Shown: piece after piece, positions 44,242 to 56,000 of the stretch | Position numbering within the stretch: the first letter of the stretch is position 1 | Layout of the letters: each line of letters begins with the position of its first letter | Source of the DNA: Ditylenchus dipsaci | Taxonomy: Eukaryota; Nematoda; Chromadorea; Rhabditida; Anguinidae | Reading direction: 5' to 3' | Length of the DNA stretch: 64,000 nt | NCBI GenBank assembly: GCA_004194705.1 | Contig: SADC01000024.1 | Location: forward strand, 62,001-126,000 | The notes under the pieces: generated by a model | What the model saw: only the letters and a program-made list of their open reading frames with translations | Database searches by the model: none | Told to the model about the DNA's origin: nothing | Made by a program: the position numbers and the translations under genes

Positions 44242-46440
44242 TTGCCGAATATCGTTTTGGCAAATTTCGTTTTGGCAAATTTCGTTTTGGCAAATTTCGT
44301 TTTTGGCAAATTTCGTTTGGCAAATTTCGTTTTGGCAAATTTCGTTTTGGCAAATTCGTTTTGGCAAATTTCGTTTTGGCAAATTTCGTTTTGGCAAATT
44401 TCGTTTTGGCAAATTTCGTTTTGGCAAATTTCGTTTTTGGCAAATTTCGTTTTGGCAAATTTCGTTTTGGCAAAATTTCGTTTTGGCAAATTTCGTTTTG
44501 GCAAATTTCGTTTTGGCAAATTCGTTTTGGCAAATTTCGTTTTGGCAAATTTCGTTTTGGCAAATTTTCGTTTTGGCAAATTTCGTTTTGGCAAATTTTC
44601 GTTTTTTTGCAAATTTCGTTTTGGCAAATTTCGTTTTGGCAAATTTCGTTTCTGGCAAATTTCGTTTTGGCAAATTTCGTTTTGGCAAAATTCGTTTTGG
44701 CAATTTCGTTTGGCAAATTCGTTTGGCAAATTTCGTTTTGGCAAAAATTCGTTTTGGCAAATTTCGTTTTGGGCAAAATTCGTTTTGGCAAAACGTACAT
44801 TTGGCAAATTTCGTTTTGGCAAATTTTGTTTTGGCAAATTTCGTTTTGGCAAATTTTTCTTTTGGCAAATTTCGTTTTGGCAAATTTCGTTTTGGCAAAA
44901 TTTCGTTTTTGGCAAAATTCGTTTTGGCAAATTTCGTTTTGGCAAAAATTCGTTTTGGCAAATTTCGTTTTGGCAAATTGTTGTTTTGGCAAATTTCGTT
45001 TTGCAAATTTTCGTTTTGGCATTTCGTTTTGGCAAATTTCGTTTTTGGCAAATTCGTTTTGGCAAATTCGTTTGGCAAATTTCGTTTTTGGCAAATTTCG
45101 TTTTGGCAAATTTCGTTTTGGCAAATTTCGTTTTGGCAAATTTCGTTTTGGCAATTTCGTTTGGCAATTTTTCGTTTTGGCAAATTTCGTTTTGGCAAAT
45201 TTCGTTTTGGCAAAAAATGTCGTTTTGGCAAATTTCGTTTTGGCAATTTCGTTTGGCAAATTTCGTTTTGGCAAATTTCGTTTTGGCAAATTTCGTTTGG
45301 AAATTTCGTTTGGCAAATAATGTTTTGGCATTTCGTTTTGGCAAATTTCGTTTTGGCAAATTTTCGTTTTGGCAAAATTCGTTTTGCAAATTTCGTTTTG
45401 GCAAATTTCCCGTTTGGCAAATTTCGTTTTGGCAAAATTCGTTTTGGCAATTTCGTTTTGGAAAATTCGTTTTGGCAAATTTCGTTTTGGAAAATTCTGT
45501 TTGGCAAATTTTCGTTTTGGCAAAATTTTCTTTGGCAAATTTCGCTTTTGGCAAATTTTCGTTTTGGCAAAATTCGTTTTGGCAAATTTCGTTTTGGCAA
45601 AATTCGTTTGCAAAATTCGTTTTGGCAAATTTCGTTTTGGCAAATTCGTTTTGGCAATTTCGTTTTGGCAAATTTCGTTTGGCAAAATTTCGTTTGGCAA
45701 ATTTCGTTTTGCAAATTTCGTTTTGGCAAATTCGTTTGGCAAATTTCGTTTTGGCAAATTCGTTTTGGCAAATTTCGTTTTGGCAAATTTCGTTTTGGCA
45801 AAATTCGTTTGGCAAAATTGTCGTTTTGGCAAATTTCGTTTTGGCAATTTCGTTTTGGCAAATTTCGTTTGGCAATTTCGTTTTGGCAAATTTCGTTTTG
45901 GCAAATTTCGTTTGGCAAATTTCGTTTTGGCAAAATTCGTTTTGGCAATTTCGTTTTGGCAAATTTCGTTTGGCAAATTTCGTTTTGGCAAATTTCGTTT
46001 TGGCAAATTTCGTTTTGGCCCAAATTCGTTTTGGCAAATTTCGTTTTGGCAAATTTCGTTTTGGGCAAATTTCGTTTTGGCAAATTCGTTTTGGCAAATT
46101 TCGTTTTGGCAAAATTCGTTTGGCAAATTTTTTTTTGGCAAAATTCGTTTTGGCAAATTTCGTTTTTGGCAAATTCGTTTTGGGCCAAATTTCGTTTTGG
46201 CAAATTTCGTTTTGGCAAATTTCGTTTTGGCAAATTTCGTTTGGCAATTTCGTTTTGGCAAATTTCGTTTTGGCAAATTTCGTTTTTGGCAAATTTCGTT
46301 TGGCAAATTTCGTTTTGGCAAATTTCGTTTTGGCAAATTTCGTTTGGCAAAATTCGTTTGGCAAATTTCGTTTGGAAAATCTCGTTTTGGCAAATTTCGT
46401 TTTGGCAAAACGTACATTTGGCAAATTTCGTTTTGGCAAA
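44242..46440. repeat. 15-bp tandem array, right (2.2 kb)
   Basis: About 147 copies of CAAATTTCGTTTTGG. Almost all variation is in run lengths (TTT/TT, TTTT/TTT, AAA/AAAA), with few substitutions. Two copies are replaced by AAACGTACATTTGG (44797 and 46405). The very long open frames on both strands are artefacts of a 15-bp, stop-free unit. Confidence 0.98.
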
Positions 46441-46464
46441 TCTCCCTAGCCATAAAACAAGACC

Positions 46465-46592
46465 TAAAATTTAATTTTAGGCGAAGTTTTGTTAGAAACC
46501 AAGTCGAAAACTCCGTACAGAAGTTCAATGATTAGGAAAAATTTTTGAATTCCCGGGCACCACCTCTTATTAGCGTGGGTATGCCCCTTAAC
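46465..46592. repeat. Dispersed repeat, copy B
   Basis: Same sequence family as 37785-37905, directly next to the array-TIR element. From 46600 to 47600 only MITE-like repeats are seen, including a GTGTGCGCATCTCAACCCCA segment at about 47370 shared with 49180 and 53850. Confidence 0.8.
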
Positions 46593-47612
46593 ATTTCCAA
46601 GACCTTGTATTGACCTTGAATTTTTACACTTAGTTATCATAAACCCTACAACAATATGTCATCAAAAAGCTGATTTGTCTGATTAGAAAGGATTAAAGCC
46701 ATTTTATTCATTTCTAATGTGGTTGCAGAGCCATATTTCTTCACAACTCGGTGTTGCAATCTCAGAAAATTGTGCAGAATGAAAAGTTGGATTGACATCA
46801 TGAATATCAGAATTTCTGAATTCCTTCAAAAAATGCCTTCAAATGCCGTCTAAACAGCACAAGTACCTTTTTTTAGATCTGCACGATTTGATCAACACCA
46901 ATTTGATCAGCACAATTTTGATCGAATCTCTTATTATTTTCTTTTTACTTTAAACTTTTTAGTTAAGCAGAGATTTTGGTGTGAGAGAGAGAAAATTCTG
47001 AGAAAAACCGCACCGCAAAACCGCCCGCAACCTTGTCCGCAACATTAATAAAAAGCCGCTTTTCTTATACTATTTACATTTTAGCTATGTTCTGTAAAAT
47101 TTAAAAATTAGTGATATAATGGCAAATCACGTACGATTTTTATCACGTACGATATTTTATTTGACTTAAGTTTTATTGGACCTCCTTGTGAATACTTTTT
47201 TTATATGAAAGGTTCCTTTGCCAGTTTGCAAACCATTTGCTTCTCAAGCATCCTGCGACCTTTTGAACAGGTTTTTACTTTCTGAGGCCTACCGCAGAAA
47301 TAAACTCTTGTATGCATGTTTTTATGCATTCAGAGTCACTTTCGAGTGATTTGCGTCTAAGGTATGTGGGTGTGCGCATCTCAACCCCAAGCCCCTGCGC
47401 CCCTGAAGGGGCTTTTCAAAAAATCCGAGTATGGGGGAGGAACTATAAAAGTACCGTTGTTGATTATTGGGCAGATAAAAAAAACTTGTGACTGCTTTGT
47501 ATTTGTCTCTTCCAATACGTTTTTAAGTGAAGTCTAAGAAGCTACACTGGTTTAAAAACAACCATAATTTGTTCCTGACACGGTTAAGAAATGGTACCTT
47601 GCAAACGTCTTA

Positions 47613-48794
47613 TGGCTCATTCACGGACTGCGACTTAGACTTAGACTGGGACTTAGACTGAGATTATTTTGGCTACATGAACACGTCTTAGTCTCAGTCT
47701 AAGTCTTAGTCTCAGTCTAAGTCTCAGTCTAAGGTGTACACGGAGTGAGACTTAGACTGAGACTAAGAATAATTTTCTTCATGTGAAAAATAAAAAAACA
47801 GGATCAATTTTTTCTTTTAACTGGTTTAAAGGATTATTGGATGCTTTCTTTCTCGACCAGCCATCTAAGCTGAGCACGCAACGGTATAGAAAACCGCTCT
47901 GTAATTATTGCAATAAAGTGGAGATTTTGTTGAAGTTGAATGCTCACATGAGATGGCTGACCACGTAGTTGAAGCATTTCTGTCCTCCATGATGTCCTTA
48001 CTGAAGAGATGGAGGAGGAAATGGACTTAGTCAGAGCCATGGCAGATTTTTAATTGGCGTGGAATAAGCACCGGTGCACCCGAAGAATTGGTGCAATGCA
48101 AAAGACATAAGAACAAAGCTTGTCGAAATTTTTAATGGTGTTGTTAGCGAAGATTTTCAGGAAAGTTATTTGAACAAAGAAATCAATGAAAATTGTGAAT
48201 ATTGTGAACATTGCACTGTGAACATGTAAAACAAAGTCGCTCTTAGTGACTTCTTAGTTTAAGTCTAAGTCTCAGTCCGTGAACACCTTAGACTTAGACT
48301 GAGACTATTTTGGCTACATGGACACCAGTGTTTCGAAACTCACACTCACACTTTTGCCTCACACTAACTACAAATATATTTTTTTCATATTTTTTGTTTT
48401 CGTATATCAGAAATTTTTACACCATTTAGTAGCTGAGATATTTCTCTATCGATTGAATAGTCAAATACTTCAGTTGAATATAATTTCGACAAAATCACAC
48501 CAAGTGTGAGGTAAAAAACCAAGTGTGAGCCTCACAGTTGTTTTTTACCTCACACTTGGTGTATTTTGTCAAAAATTATTTTGAACTGAAGTGTTTGACC
48601 ATTCAATCGATAGAGAAATATCTCAGCTACAAAATGTGTAAAAATTTCTGATATACGAAAACAAAAAATGAAAAAATATATTTGTAGTTAGTGTGAGGCA
48701 AAAGTGTGAGTGTGAGTTTCGAAAACACTGATGGACACCCTTAGTCTCAGTCAAGTCTTAGTCTCAGTCTAAGTTGCAGTCCGTGAACGAGCCA
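47613..48794. mobile_element. TTA-flanked element with GACTTAGACTGA array ends
   Basis: TGGCTCATTCACGGACTGC and GCAGTCCGTGAACGAGCCA are inverted ends flanked by TTA (47610-47612, 48795-48797), as in PIF/Harbinger insertions. Next to each end are hexamer arrays (GACTTA/GACTGA). The interior has a short frame with CNYCNKVEILLKLNAHMRW that resembles a C2-H zinc-binding motif but is too short to classify. A 405-bp foldback (48326-48731) of GTGTGAG-rich sequence is nested inside. Confidence 0.7.
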
Positions 48795-49079
48795 TTATGA
48801 AATTAAATTTTTGTTTGACATATGATATTCAAAACACAATTTGCAGGACCATCTCAAACGTCCCTGGCTCAAATCATGTTTAAACAGCTTTTTCAGTTTT
48901 GAGCAGTGAATTGTAGAGAAAACACATTGTCAAGCGGTGGAAAGACTTTTTTGGCAAAAAAAGTTTTGACCAAAAATTGCCTTTTTGCCTTGGGAGACCA
49001 AAGTAAAGAGTAGTGGAGGGTGCCTTAATACCTTATAATTTTTTGCTTAAAGGTGTTCCACCGTGTTTTGGTCAATGGA

Positions 49080-49410
49080 GCTTGGTAAAAAAAGTCTCTA
49101 TATGCATTTTTGCTCATGAGTCTTGCTCGGAATTATGTCTAAGGTAAGCGAGTGCGCGCATCTGGTTGCTTGTGTTAGAGATGCGCACACCCGCATACCT
49201 TAGACAATATTACGAGCAAGACTCTTAATCAAAAATGCATTCAGAGAGTCTTTTTGCCCAGCTCCGGCAAGGAAATCCTAGCCCCCTACGGAGGCGCAGG
49301 GGCTTGGAGTTGGACACCCACATACCTTAGACACAAATCACTCGAAAGTGACTCAGGATGCATGAAAAAGCATGCATATCAGAGTTGTTTATGCCGTAGT
49401 CGCCATTTAT
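49080..49410. repeat. MITE of the GTGCGCATCTC family
   Basis: Contains GAGTCTTGCTCGGAATTATGTCTAAGG and its inverted copy, with CTCACTT/GTGCGCGCATCTC. Related to 47270-47450 and 53771-54012. From 49410 to 50018 nothing coding is supported. Confidence 0.6.
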
Positions 49411-50017
49411 GAAAACTATGTTGAAAATCTATCTTTTTAGGTAACCCAGGTACCATCCAGTACCCTTTATTTTGGTCCCTCAAGGCAAGAAGTCAAATTT
49501 TGGTATAAAAATATTATTTTCAAAAATGGTAGCCGCGCCCTAAAAACATGTTTTCTACACGTTTTTGAAGCTGTGAGGTTAAAAAAACATAATTTTAGAT
49601 CGAATTGACCCACTGCATAATTGTACAGTTCAGCCAAAGCTTTTTTGAATCGCGAAATTTGTAGCACCACACTGAGAAAAATTTGGTAGCGTAGTATGAA
49701 AAATCAATTTCTGTCTTTTTTATTATTTCGTTGGTATGAATATTGATTTTTTAACGAACGCATGAATGACTTCAATTGATAACAATGTTTGCAGGAAAAA
49801 ACTGCTACTTCACACACAGATGGTAATTTCCTTCAAGGAGAATTGTCTACTCCGAGTAGTTCAAGAGCTTTTTGTTTGCTGAACCACGCCATTATTTAGC
49901 ATCTTTCAGCAAAGTTGTTCTTTAATTTTGGTCTCTTTATCAATCAATTTGAGTCACGCTTGCTACACAAATCGATTTTACATCAAATTCTTTATAAACT
50001 GCGTGTTTTTACTCTCC

Positions 50018-50516
50018 CCTGTGGTTCGATTTTTTTCTCAGAATCAAAAAAACAGCTGGCTTTCTCATGAAATCGGGGTCGAGAAACACGAATATAAGGT
50101 TGTTTTCTGCATCCGAGCACTCTGCGTGGAGCGGGATTGTACAGTCAAGCCGTTTTTTTTAAGACTAAGAAAATCTTTAAAAAAAAAACCACACGAGAGA
50201 CCAAGGCGAAAAACCCCTGATTGTCACATGGGGCCAACTTTTTTCTGTAAATGATTATGTTTGGCCGTTCGTTAGGTTATAGAATCTTTAAAAGTGGCTC
50301 ATTTTATTCCCTTTCCGTCCCAATAAAGCTCTTATTCCCTTTAAAATTCAAAAGGCGCCAATTTAATTTTTGAAATTTTGACTAAAAACCATGATAATCC
50401 CCCTGTGGTTCGAATTTTCTTTCTCAGTATAAAAAAACAGCCGGCTTTCTCATGAAATCGGGGTTGAGAAACACGAATATGAGGTTTTATTCTCTATCCG
50501 AGCGCTTTGCGTGAGG
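50018..50516. repeat. Direct duplication of about 115 bp
   Basis: CCCCTGTGGTTCGA...CTTTCTCATGAAATCGGGGT...CGAGAAACACGAATAT occurs at 50018-50133 and again at 50400-50516, separated by about 270 bp. Confidence 0.8.
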
Positions 50517-50902
50517 AAAAAAGCTTTTTTAGAGCTGCGCCGATTTGATCAACACCAAAAAAAGAGACCATGGCGAAAAAGCCCTGGGGCAATTTTTCCC
50601 ATCGACATCGATTCGATTTTAAAATCGATTTTGATTTTGATTTTTTACCTATATTTATTGACATCGATACCAACATCGATGTTGATATCGATTTTAAAAT
50701 GGATTTTTGTTCGAGAAAATCGAAGACGCTCCACAGCCCCTTAAAATTCAAAATCATAATCACTTTCAAAACAGCAAAACGCCAAGAGTTTTTGAAAAAA
50801 ACTTTTTTCAACATGTTTTTTTTGTAAATTTCACTGCCTCTTAAATTTGAATTCTAGTGCAGTTCAAGAATTTTTTTGCAAAATTCAAATTTTAAGCGCA
50901 TA

Positions 50903-51117
50903 CCGTATATCTTCTAATAAGGACCCATGTGGCCTTATTTTTCAACCCCTCTTTGGAGGTGGGGCATTATTAGAAACTGGGGCCTTATTAGAATATTTAT
51001 TTTTGGACTTATTAAGCTTTTTTGAGGTTGGGCCTAATTTTTCAACACCTCTAAAGAAGTGGGCCTTATTATAAGGTGGAGTCTCAATAGAAGGTGGGGC
51101 CTTATTAGAAGATATAT
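50903..51117. mobile_element. MITE, CCGTATATCTTCTAATAAG family
   Basis: Starts CCGTATATCTTCTAATAAGG after TA and ends CCTTATTAGAAGATATA. The interior repeats GGGCCTTATTAGAA units. Confidence 0.6.
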
Positions 51118-51303
51118 GTTATGTTATACTTTTTCTTTCTACAGTTTTAAAAATGGGCAAATCAACGCTTTTATGGCAAAGATTCGCTTTTCAACGACTT
51201 TTACTGTCTCAAAAAGATTCAAAACTCTATCTTTATGCGTCTGAAAACAACAAATTCTATTAAATCAGCGGAGAACAACAATAATAACAACGAGAATGAA
51301 TAA

Positions 51304-51690
51304 TTATTTCTTGATACTGACAGAGGAACACATTCTTTTCAACGCAGCCTGTTTCTTGAGCGAGCCATCAGCTCTTGGACAGAAGAATCTCTTCCAAAAC
51401 TTCTTCCTAAAGGATGGCACTCCATGAGAAAGCTTCCAGAAGACGATTGCATGCATTATCAGACGCTGAAAGCAAGGAAGTAGAAGCTCCACACGCTCCG
51501 AACGAACTCAGGAGAACATCACCTGGGTAATCAGAAAGACTCACACAAACCCGACCTGAGCATCTCTAGTCTTTTCAGCCCCAGCATTGACGACATCCTT
51601 GGCAAACTTCATCGACACCATCAGCCCTACTTTAGCAGTCATTTGCTCAGACGAGACACTTCAGCAGACTGCAGAGCTAGTGAATATCTG
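51304..51690 (-). CDS. Unrecognised coding fragment inside the ATCGAT element
   Basis: Two likely exons are seen on the minus strand. The first has EQMTAKVGLMVSMKFAKDVV and NAGAEKTRDAQVGF, and is followed by a gtgtgagt...acccag intron. The second has AIVFWKLSHGVPSFRKKFWK and ends ...CSSVSIKK with TAA at 51304-51306. I do not recognise a family. The codon use looks protein-like and unlike the flanking repeats. Confidence 0.3.
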
Positions 51691-52423
51691 AAGGACGAAC
51701 ACGTTCAAAATGGTGTGGTAACATGAAGACAGTATAAGCGGTTGAGGCACTACCTTAGTCCAAAACATCTATCACATAAAAAACTGACCTGTTGGAGTCA
51801 TCTGTTTTAGATTTTTTTCACTCTTTTTGTTGGAATGGTTGACTGGCTCATCATGAACTAAAAAACTTGAACGATCATAGAAGTGCGACACGGATAAAGA
51901 CAAAGATAGACGTAGCTACATGCAACGAAGATAAGTATACAGTGAATAAGACGAAAATCCCAAATAAAAAAATAAAATATTTCAACATCGATGTTGACAT
52001 CCATATCAACATTGATGTCAACATCGATGTTAACATCGATTTTCAAATCAAAATCAAAATCGATTTTAAATTGAAATCGATGTCGATGGGAAAAATTGGC
52101 CCCTGGAGCTAATAAAGGAGCTAAAAGGAGAGCTCCTAAAAAAGGAGCTAATATTGAAAAGCAACAAATTGTATCGGGAAATTACAAAAAACACGGACGT
52201 TTTGAAAAAAAATTGCCTATGTAGCTCCATGCCCCATTCATTTCCCTCGCGAAAATCGATGACAGTAATTAAACTTCCGAGGAGCTTTTTGCTTAAAAAC
52301 ACAAAGGCTGGTGAAATAAATGAACGGGGTAAGGGTATATACCCCTGCATTTTTCTGGGATTTTTTATCCGTAATTTTGTAAACCAATTGAGCAGAACTA
52401 ATAAAAAAAATTGAGGTTGTATA

Positions 52424-52527
52424 CAGTTAACTTTCACTATGTAGTCAACTCCCGCTATACCACGACTCTCGACATAGTGCACTTTTTTGGCATCTCTTAG
52501 CGACCGCGCTATATTGAGAGTTAACTG
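52424..52527. mobile_element. Short MITE, CAGTTAACTTTCACTATG
   Basis: CAGTTAACTTTCACTATGTA and CTATATTGAGAGTTAACTG are inverted, preceded by TA. About 104 bp, pogo/Tigger-like terminal style. From 52530 to 53040 nothing coding is seen. Confidence 0.6.
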
Positions 52528-53040
52528 CATTAGAAGAGGCTACTCTATAGAATGAACTTATATGGAATAATAATTAGGTATTTTCTAAAAAAATCTGGTT
52601 TTTTGCTACTACAATTCAGTTTTTCGATGCTGTAAAAACGTATTTTCTTGTATTTTTCTGTTAATCTTATTCTATTTATAAGAAAGACTAAAACATTTGC
52701 CCTTTTATATACGTTTTTTTATTGTCAATCACGTATTGTTTTTGATCTCAAGTGGAATTTATTAACGCAAAAACATGTTTTCGCGTAAATAAACTTTTGT
52801 TGTGTTTTGGTGGAAATGATTTTAAAGTTTTTTTGTTGCTGTTTAGTTAAGAGCTTTATCCCATAGCGATTGCTTGCTATTCAGAACATTATTCTACTTT
52901 TTTTCCCCAGCAACACATTCAACCCTCTTTGTCCATTTATTCATTGGAATACACAAAAGAAGAAACTGTTAAAGTGGTGCCATTTCAAATAGTTAAAACC
53001 TTTTCCTGTGCCTTAATGCCTGGGGTGCACACTTTCTACG

Positions 53041-56000
53041 ATGGCACCCGATTTTGGAACCGCTGGCCGACCGCATCGGGTTTGAGACCGACAAGGTGAG
53101 TACTCTTAATTGATAATAGTCTTATTTTTATTGCTTTTAATGTTCAGTTAAACTTGGTCTTTTGCCAGTTCGCTTCATTGGTAAGGTATTTGTTTGCGTT
53201 AACTTTGAGTCTAGATAGTTTTTTAAAAATAGCATAAATTTCTTATGCTTTGATATATTTCGGTTATTTCCAATTTCAAAAACTTTGTAAAAACGCGTTT
53301 ACGTGATCTGTACCTCCAGTTTGGTTTAAAAAATGCATCTATTTTTCTGTGACTCTTTTTTTTAAGCTACTTCAGGCTCTCATCCTTTATATGGCCACTT
53401 CTTTTTAGCCTTGGTCTTCCTCGTGTTTTTGCTTCGGTACAAGTCAGACTAGGTGAACTCAGATACGTTTTCTTACCCTCTTTGAGTCCGTCTTAAAGTA
53501 TGAATGCCTAACTTGCGCTAAAGTCCTAGCGAAGAACAACAGAGGGTACTTTTATAGTTCCCCCATACTCGGATTTTTTGAAAAGTGACCCAAAATCACC
53601 TCTCAAACTCATTTGTTTTGCACAACAAGGTCTGAGAAGCATTTCTAGACACTTTCTGAATAAAAAAATTGAAAGTTTGTCAAAAAAAATTGCCTCCCAC
53701 CCCTCAGGCAAAGATTGTCTTTTTAGGGTTTTTAGGGTCACTTTTGGGTGATTTATCACATTTTTCTTGCTGGAGCTGGGCAAAAATAGTCTTTAAATGC
53801 ATTTTTGATCAAGAGTCTTGCTCGGAATCATTTCTAAGGTAAGTGAGTGCGCGCATCTCTAACCAACCACGCCCCCTGCGCCCCATTCGGGGCGCAGGGG
53901 GCTTGGTTGCTTGGGATTGAGATGCGCACACACACACACACCTGAGACACAAATCACTCGAAAATGACTCTGGATGCAAAAAAACATATGCATACCAGAG
54001 TTTATTTATGCGGTAGGCCCAGAAAGTAAAAATTTGTTCAAAATCTATCATTTTTACCTTCATTTGACTTGAAAAAGTCTAAAAATTGGTGAAAAATACC
54101 CTAAAAAGACCAACTACCCCGAGGGTGGGTGACAAATTTTTTTTGGTAAAATTTTACTTTTTTTATTCAGAAAGTGTTTAGAAATGCTTCTCGGACCTTG
54201 TTGTGCAAAAAAAATGAGTTCGAGAGGTGATTTTGGGTCACTTTTCAAAAAATCCGAGTATGGGGGGGGAACTATAAAGTACCCAACAGAGTAGACCTAG
54301 GCTGAAAAAGTAGGCTAGGATAAAAGATAAGATTCCACTTCAGTCCTTGAAATGTTTTCGGAAATAAAAAATGCACACCACAATAAAAAAAGTGTAAACA
54401 CAGTATTTATTTTAATAAAACTTCTTCCTGGAGGATAAACTAAAAAATAAGATCCGGGTCTTGTTTCAACTCTTGAGCGAAAAAAGAGCATGTAGCTAGA
54501 CAGTGTCTTACGATATTAGGGTTCTCACAGTGAGCTGGTCTATGTGCGGGTGTAGGTCAAAGTACGGGGGGAGGCAGGTCGAGGTCGTTGTGTTCTCACA
54601 ATGTCAGGTGTAGGTTCAGGTCGAGGTAGAGGTCGCATTCGAGATTTTGATAATGCATTGCGCCTGTTTTGAGTAGTATTTTTAAAATTTAAAGTATATG
54701 TTTTATTAGTTTTTCGGGTGATTTTAATTTTTTTTATTTATTTGTATTCGTTTTATACATTTCGTGCCATATTCGTGTTCAGCAAGGTCAACTTGCTCAC
54801 AAAACTGATCTTATAATTCCAAATTCTCAAGTAAATTTGGAAAATCTGCTAACAAAAATATTTCGTTCAAATTTTTGTTGCAGATTTTCGGTTTTTTACA
54901 GTCAGGTTTGAACTTTTTTTAGCAGTTCTTGAAGGTTAATGGCAAAAGTAATGCCAGATACGTGCTCAGCGTGTGAAATCAGGCCTAGGAACAGTGTTTG
55001 AAAGAGAAATCAAGATAAACAAAAATTTACCTCGCTCTGCGCGATGTTTTTTCAATTCGAATTGAAAATATCTATCGGGACCTCCCCTGGCTCAATCGAG
55101 CCATTTTTTATCAACAATATGTCAAGTCTTTTTCGCAGACGTTTTTAATGTTAAATTTCACCCGGGAAATCATTTTTAAGAACTGTGATGTGGAATATAA
55201 AAATGGTATAATCATCCGAGGGTGATGATGCGGTGCAGGTGCGGGTGAAGGTACGGGAGGAGGTGTAGGTTGATGTGAGAATACATCCAACTACACCAAC
55301 ACCTGCACCCACACCTACACCTCTCACTGTGAGAATATGTCATCGACCTCGACCTCGACCTGCACCCGCACCTACACCCGTTCATTGTGAGAGACCTATT
55401 AGTCCATGAGTGGTCTTTATAAAGCAGTTAAATTTTTAGGAATCGCCTGGTTTTTTTACACTTATCTATCACCCTCCCGCACTTCAAGGTAGCTACTTAA
55501 CTAATACACATTAAAAAAACCTCATTTTGCTTTCAGGCAAACTCGTTTAGCATTCCCCCTGGTTGTGGGTATAAGTCTCTGCTATTTTTGTTATGGAAGG
55601 TTGATTCATTAAAAAAATGTTCTGAGTGATAAAAACATTTACAACTTCAGCGCAGTCAAGCATATTTTCGGGAATGTAGCCATATGTTATGTAATTTTTT
55701 CTTAACTGACTAAATTCAATTTTAAATACCGAAAATTCAGGCCTTGATGAGGTATTCCCGTCACATTGTGTGCACAAGTAGGTTTTTGACAACTTTTCCG
55801 CAACCTTATGGATACTATTATTTGTTTTGAGGCTGGTCTTCATATTCTCCATGGGCTACCTGGTGTTTATTCACTGGTTCCGTTGGTATATCATGAGAGA
55901 GTACTACATTGACGTAACTGGTAATTGTTTTTTTTTCATTATTTCAGATACAAAGTTTTCGAGTCAGCAGTCGAATCGCCTGTAAAACTCAAAATGTCTG

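Larger units (their letters stand above)
42284..46451 (-). mobile_element. Array-TIR element, CAAATTTCGTTTTGG unit, with FLYWCH/MULE gene
   Basis: Terminal GGCTAGGGAGATTTGCC and GGCAAATCTCCCTAGCC are perfect 17-bp inverted repeats, extended outward by weak GTTTTA similarity. Just inside each lies an array of the same 15-bp unit in opposite orientation: about 8 copies on the left (42296-42411) and about 147 on the right (44242-46440). Between them is a minus-strand multi-exon gene with a FLYWCH finger and a piece of MULE transposase. No target duplication was found (AGTTTTACC against ATAAAACAA). Confidence 0.75.
50583..52106. mobile_element. Element with ATCGAT-rich array ends
   Basis: CCCTGGGGCAATTTTTCCCA and TGGGAAAAATTGGCCCCTGG are inverted ends leading into arrays of CATCGATTTTGAT/ACATCGATGTTG units (50600-50705 and 51985-52090). 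The interior contains a TA-flanked MITE (50903-51117) and a minus-strand coding fragment (51304-51690). Confidence 0.6.

Noticed and set aside
44210..46535. Very long open frames (over 700 codons) on both strands
   Set aside because: They arise from a stop-free 15-bp tandem unit read in several frames; proteins are pure NEICQ/AKTKF or FWQISFW-type repeats.
47783..48052. BED-type zinc finger of a transposase
   Set aside because: Only one short C..C...H stretch; frame is not sustained and the rest of the element has no catalytic motif.
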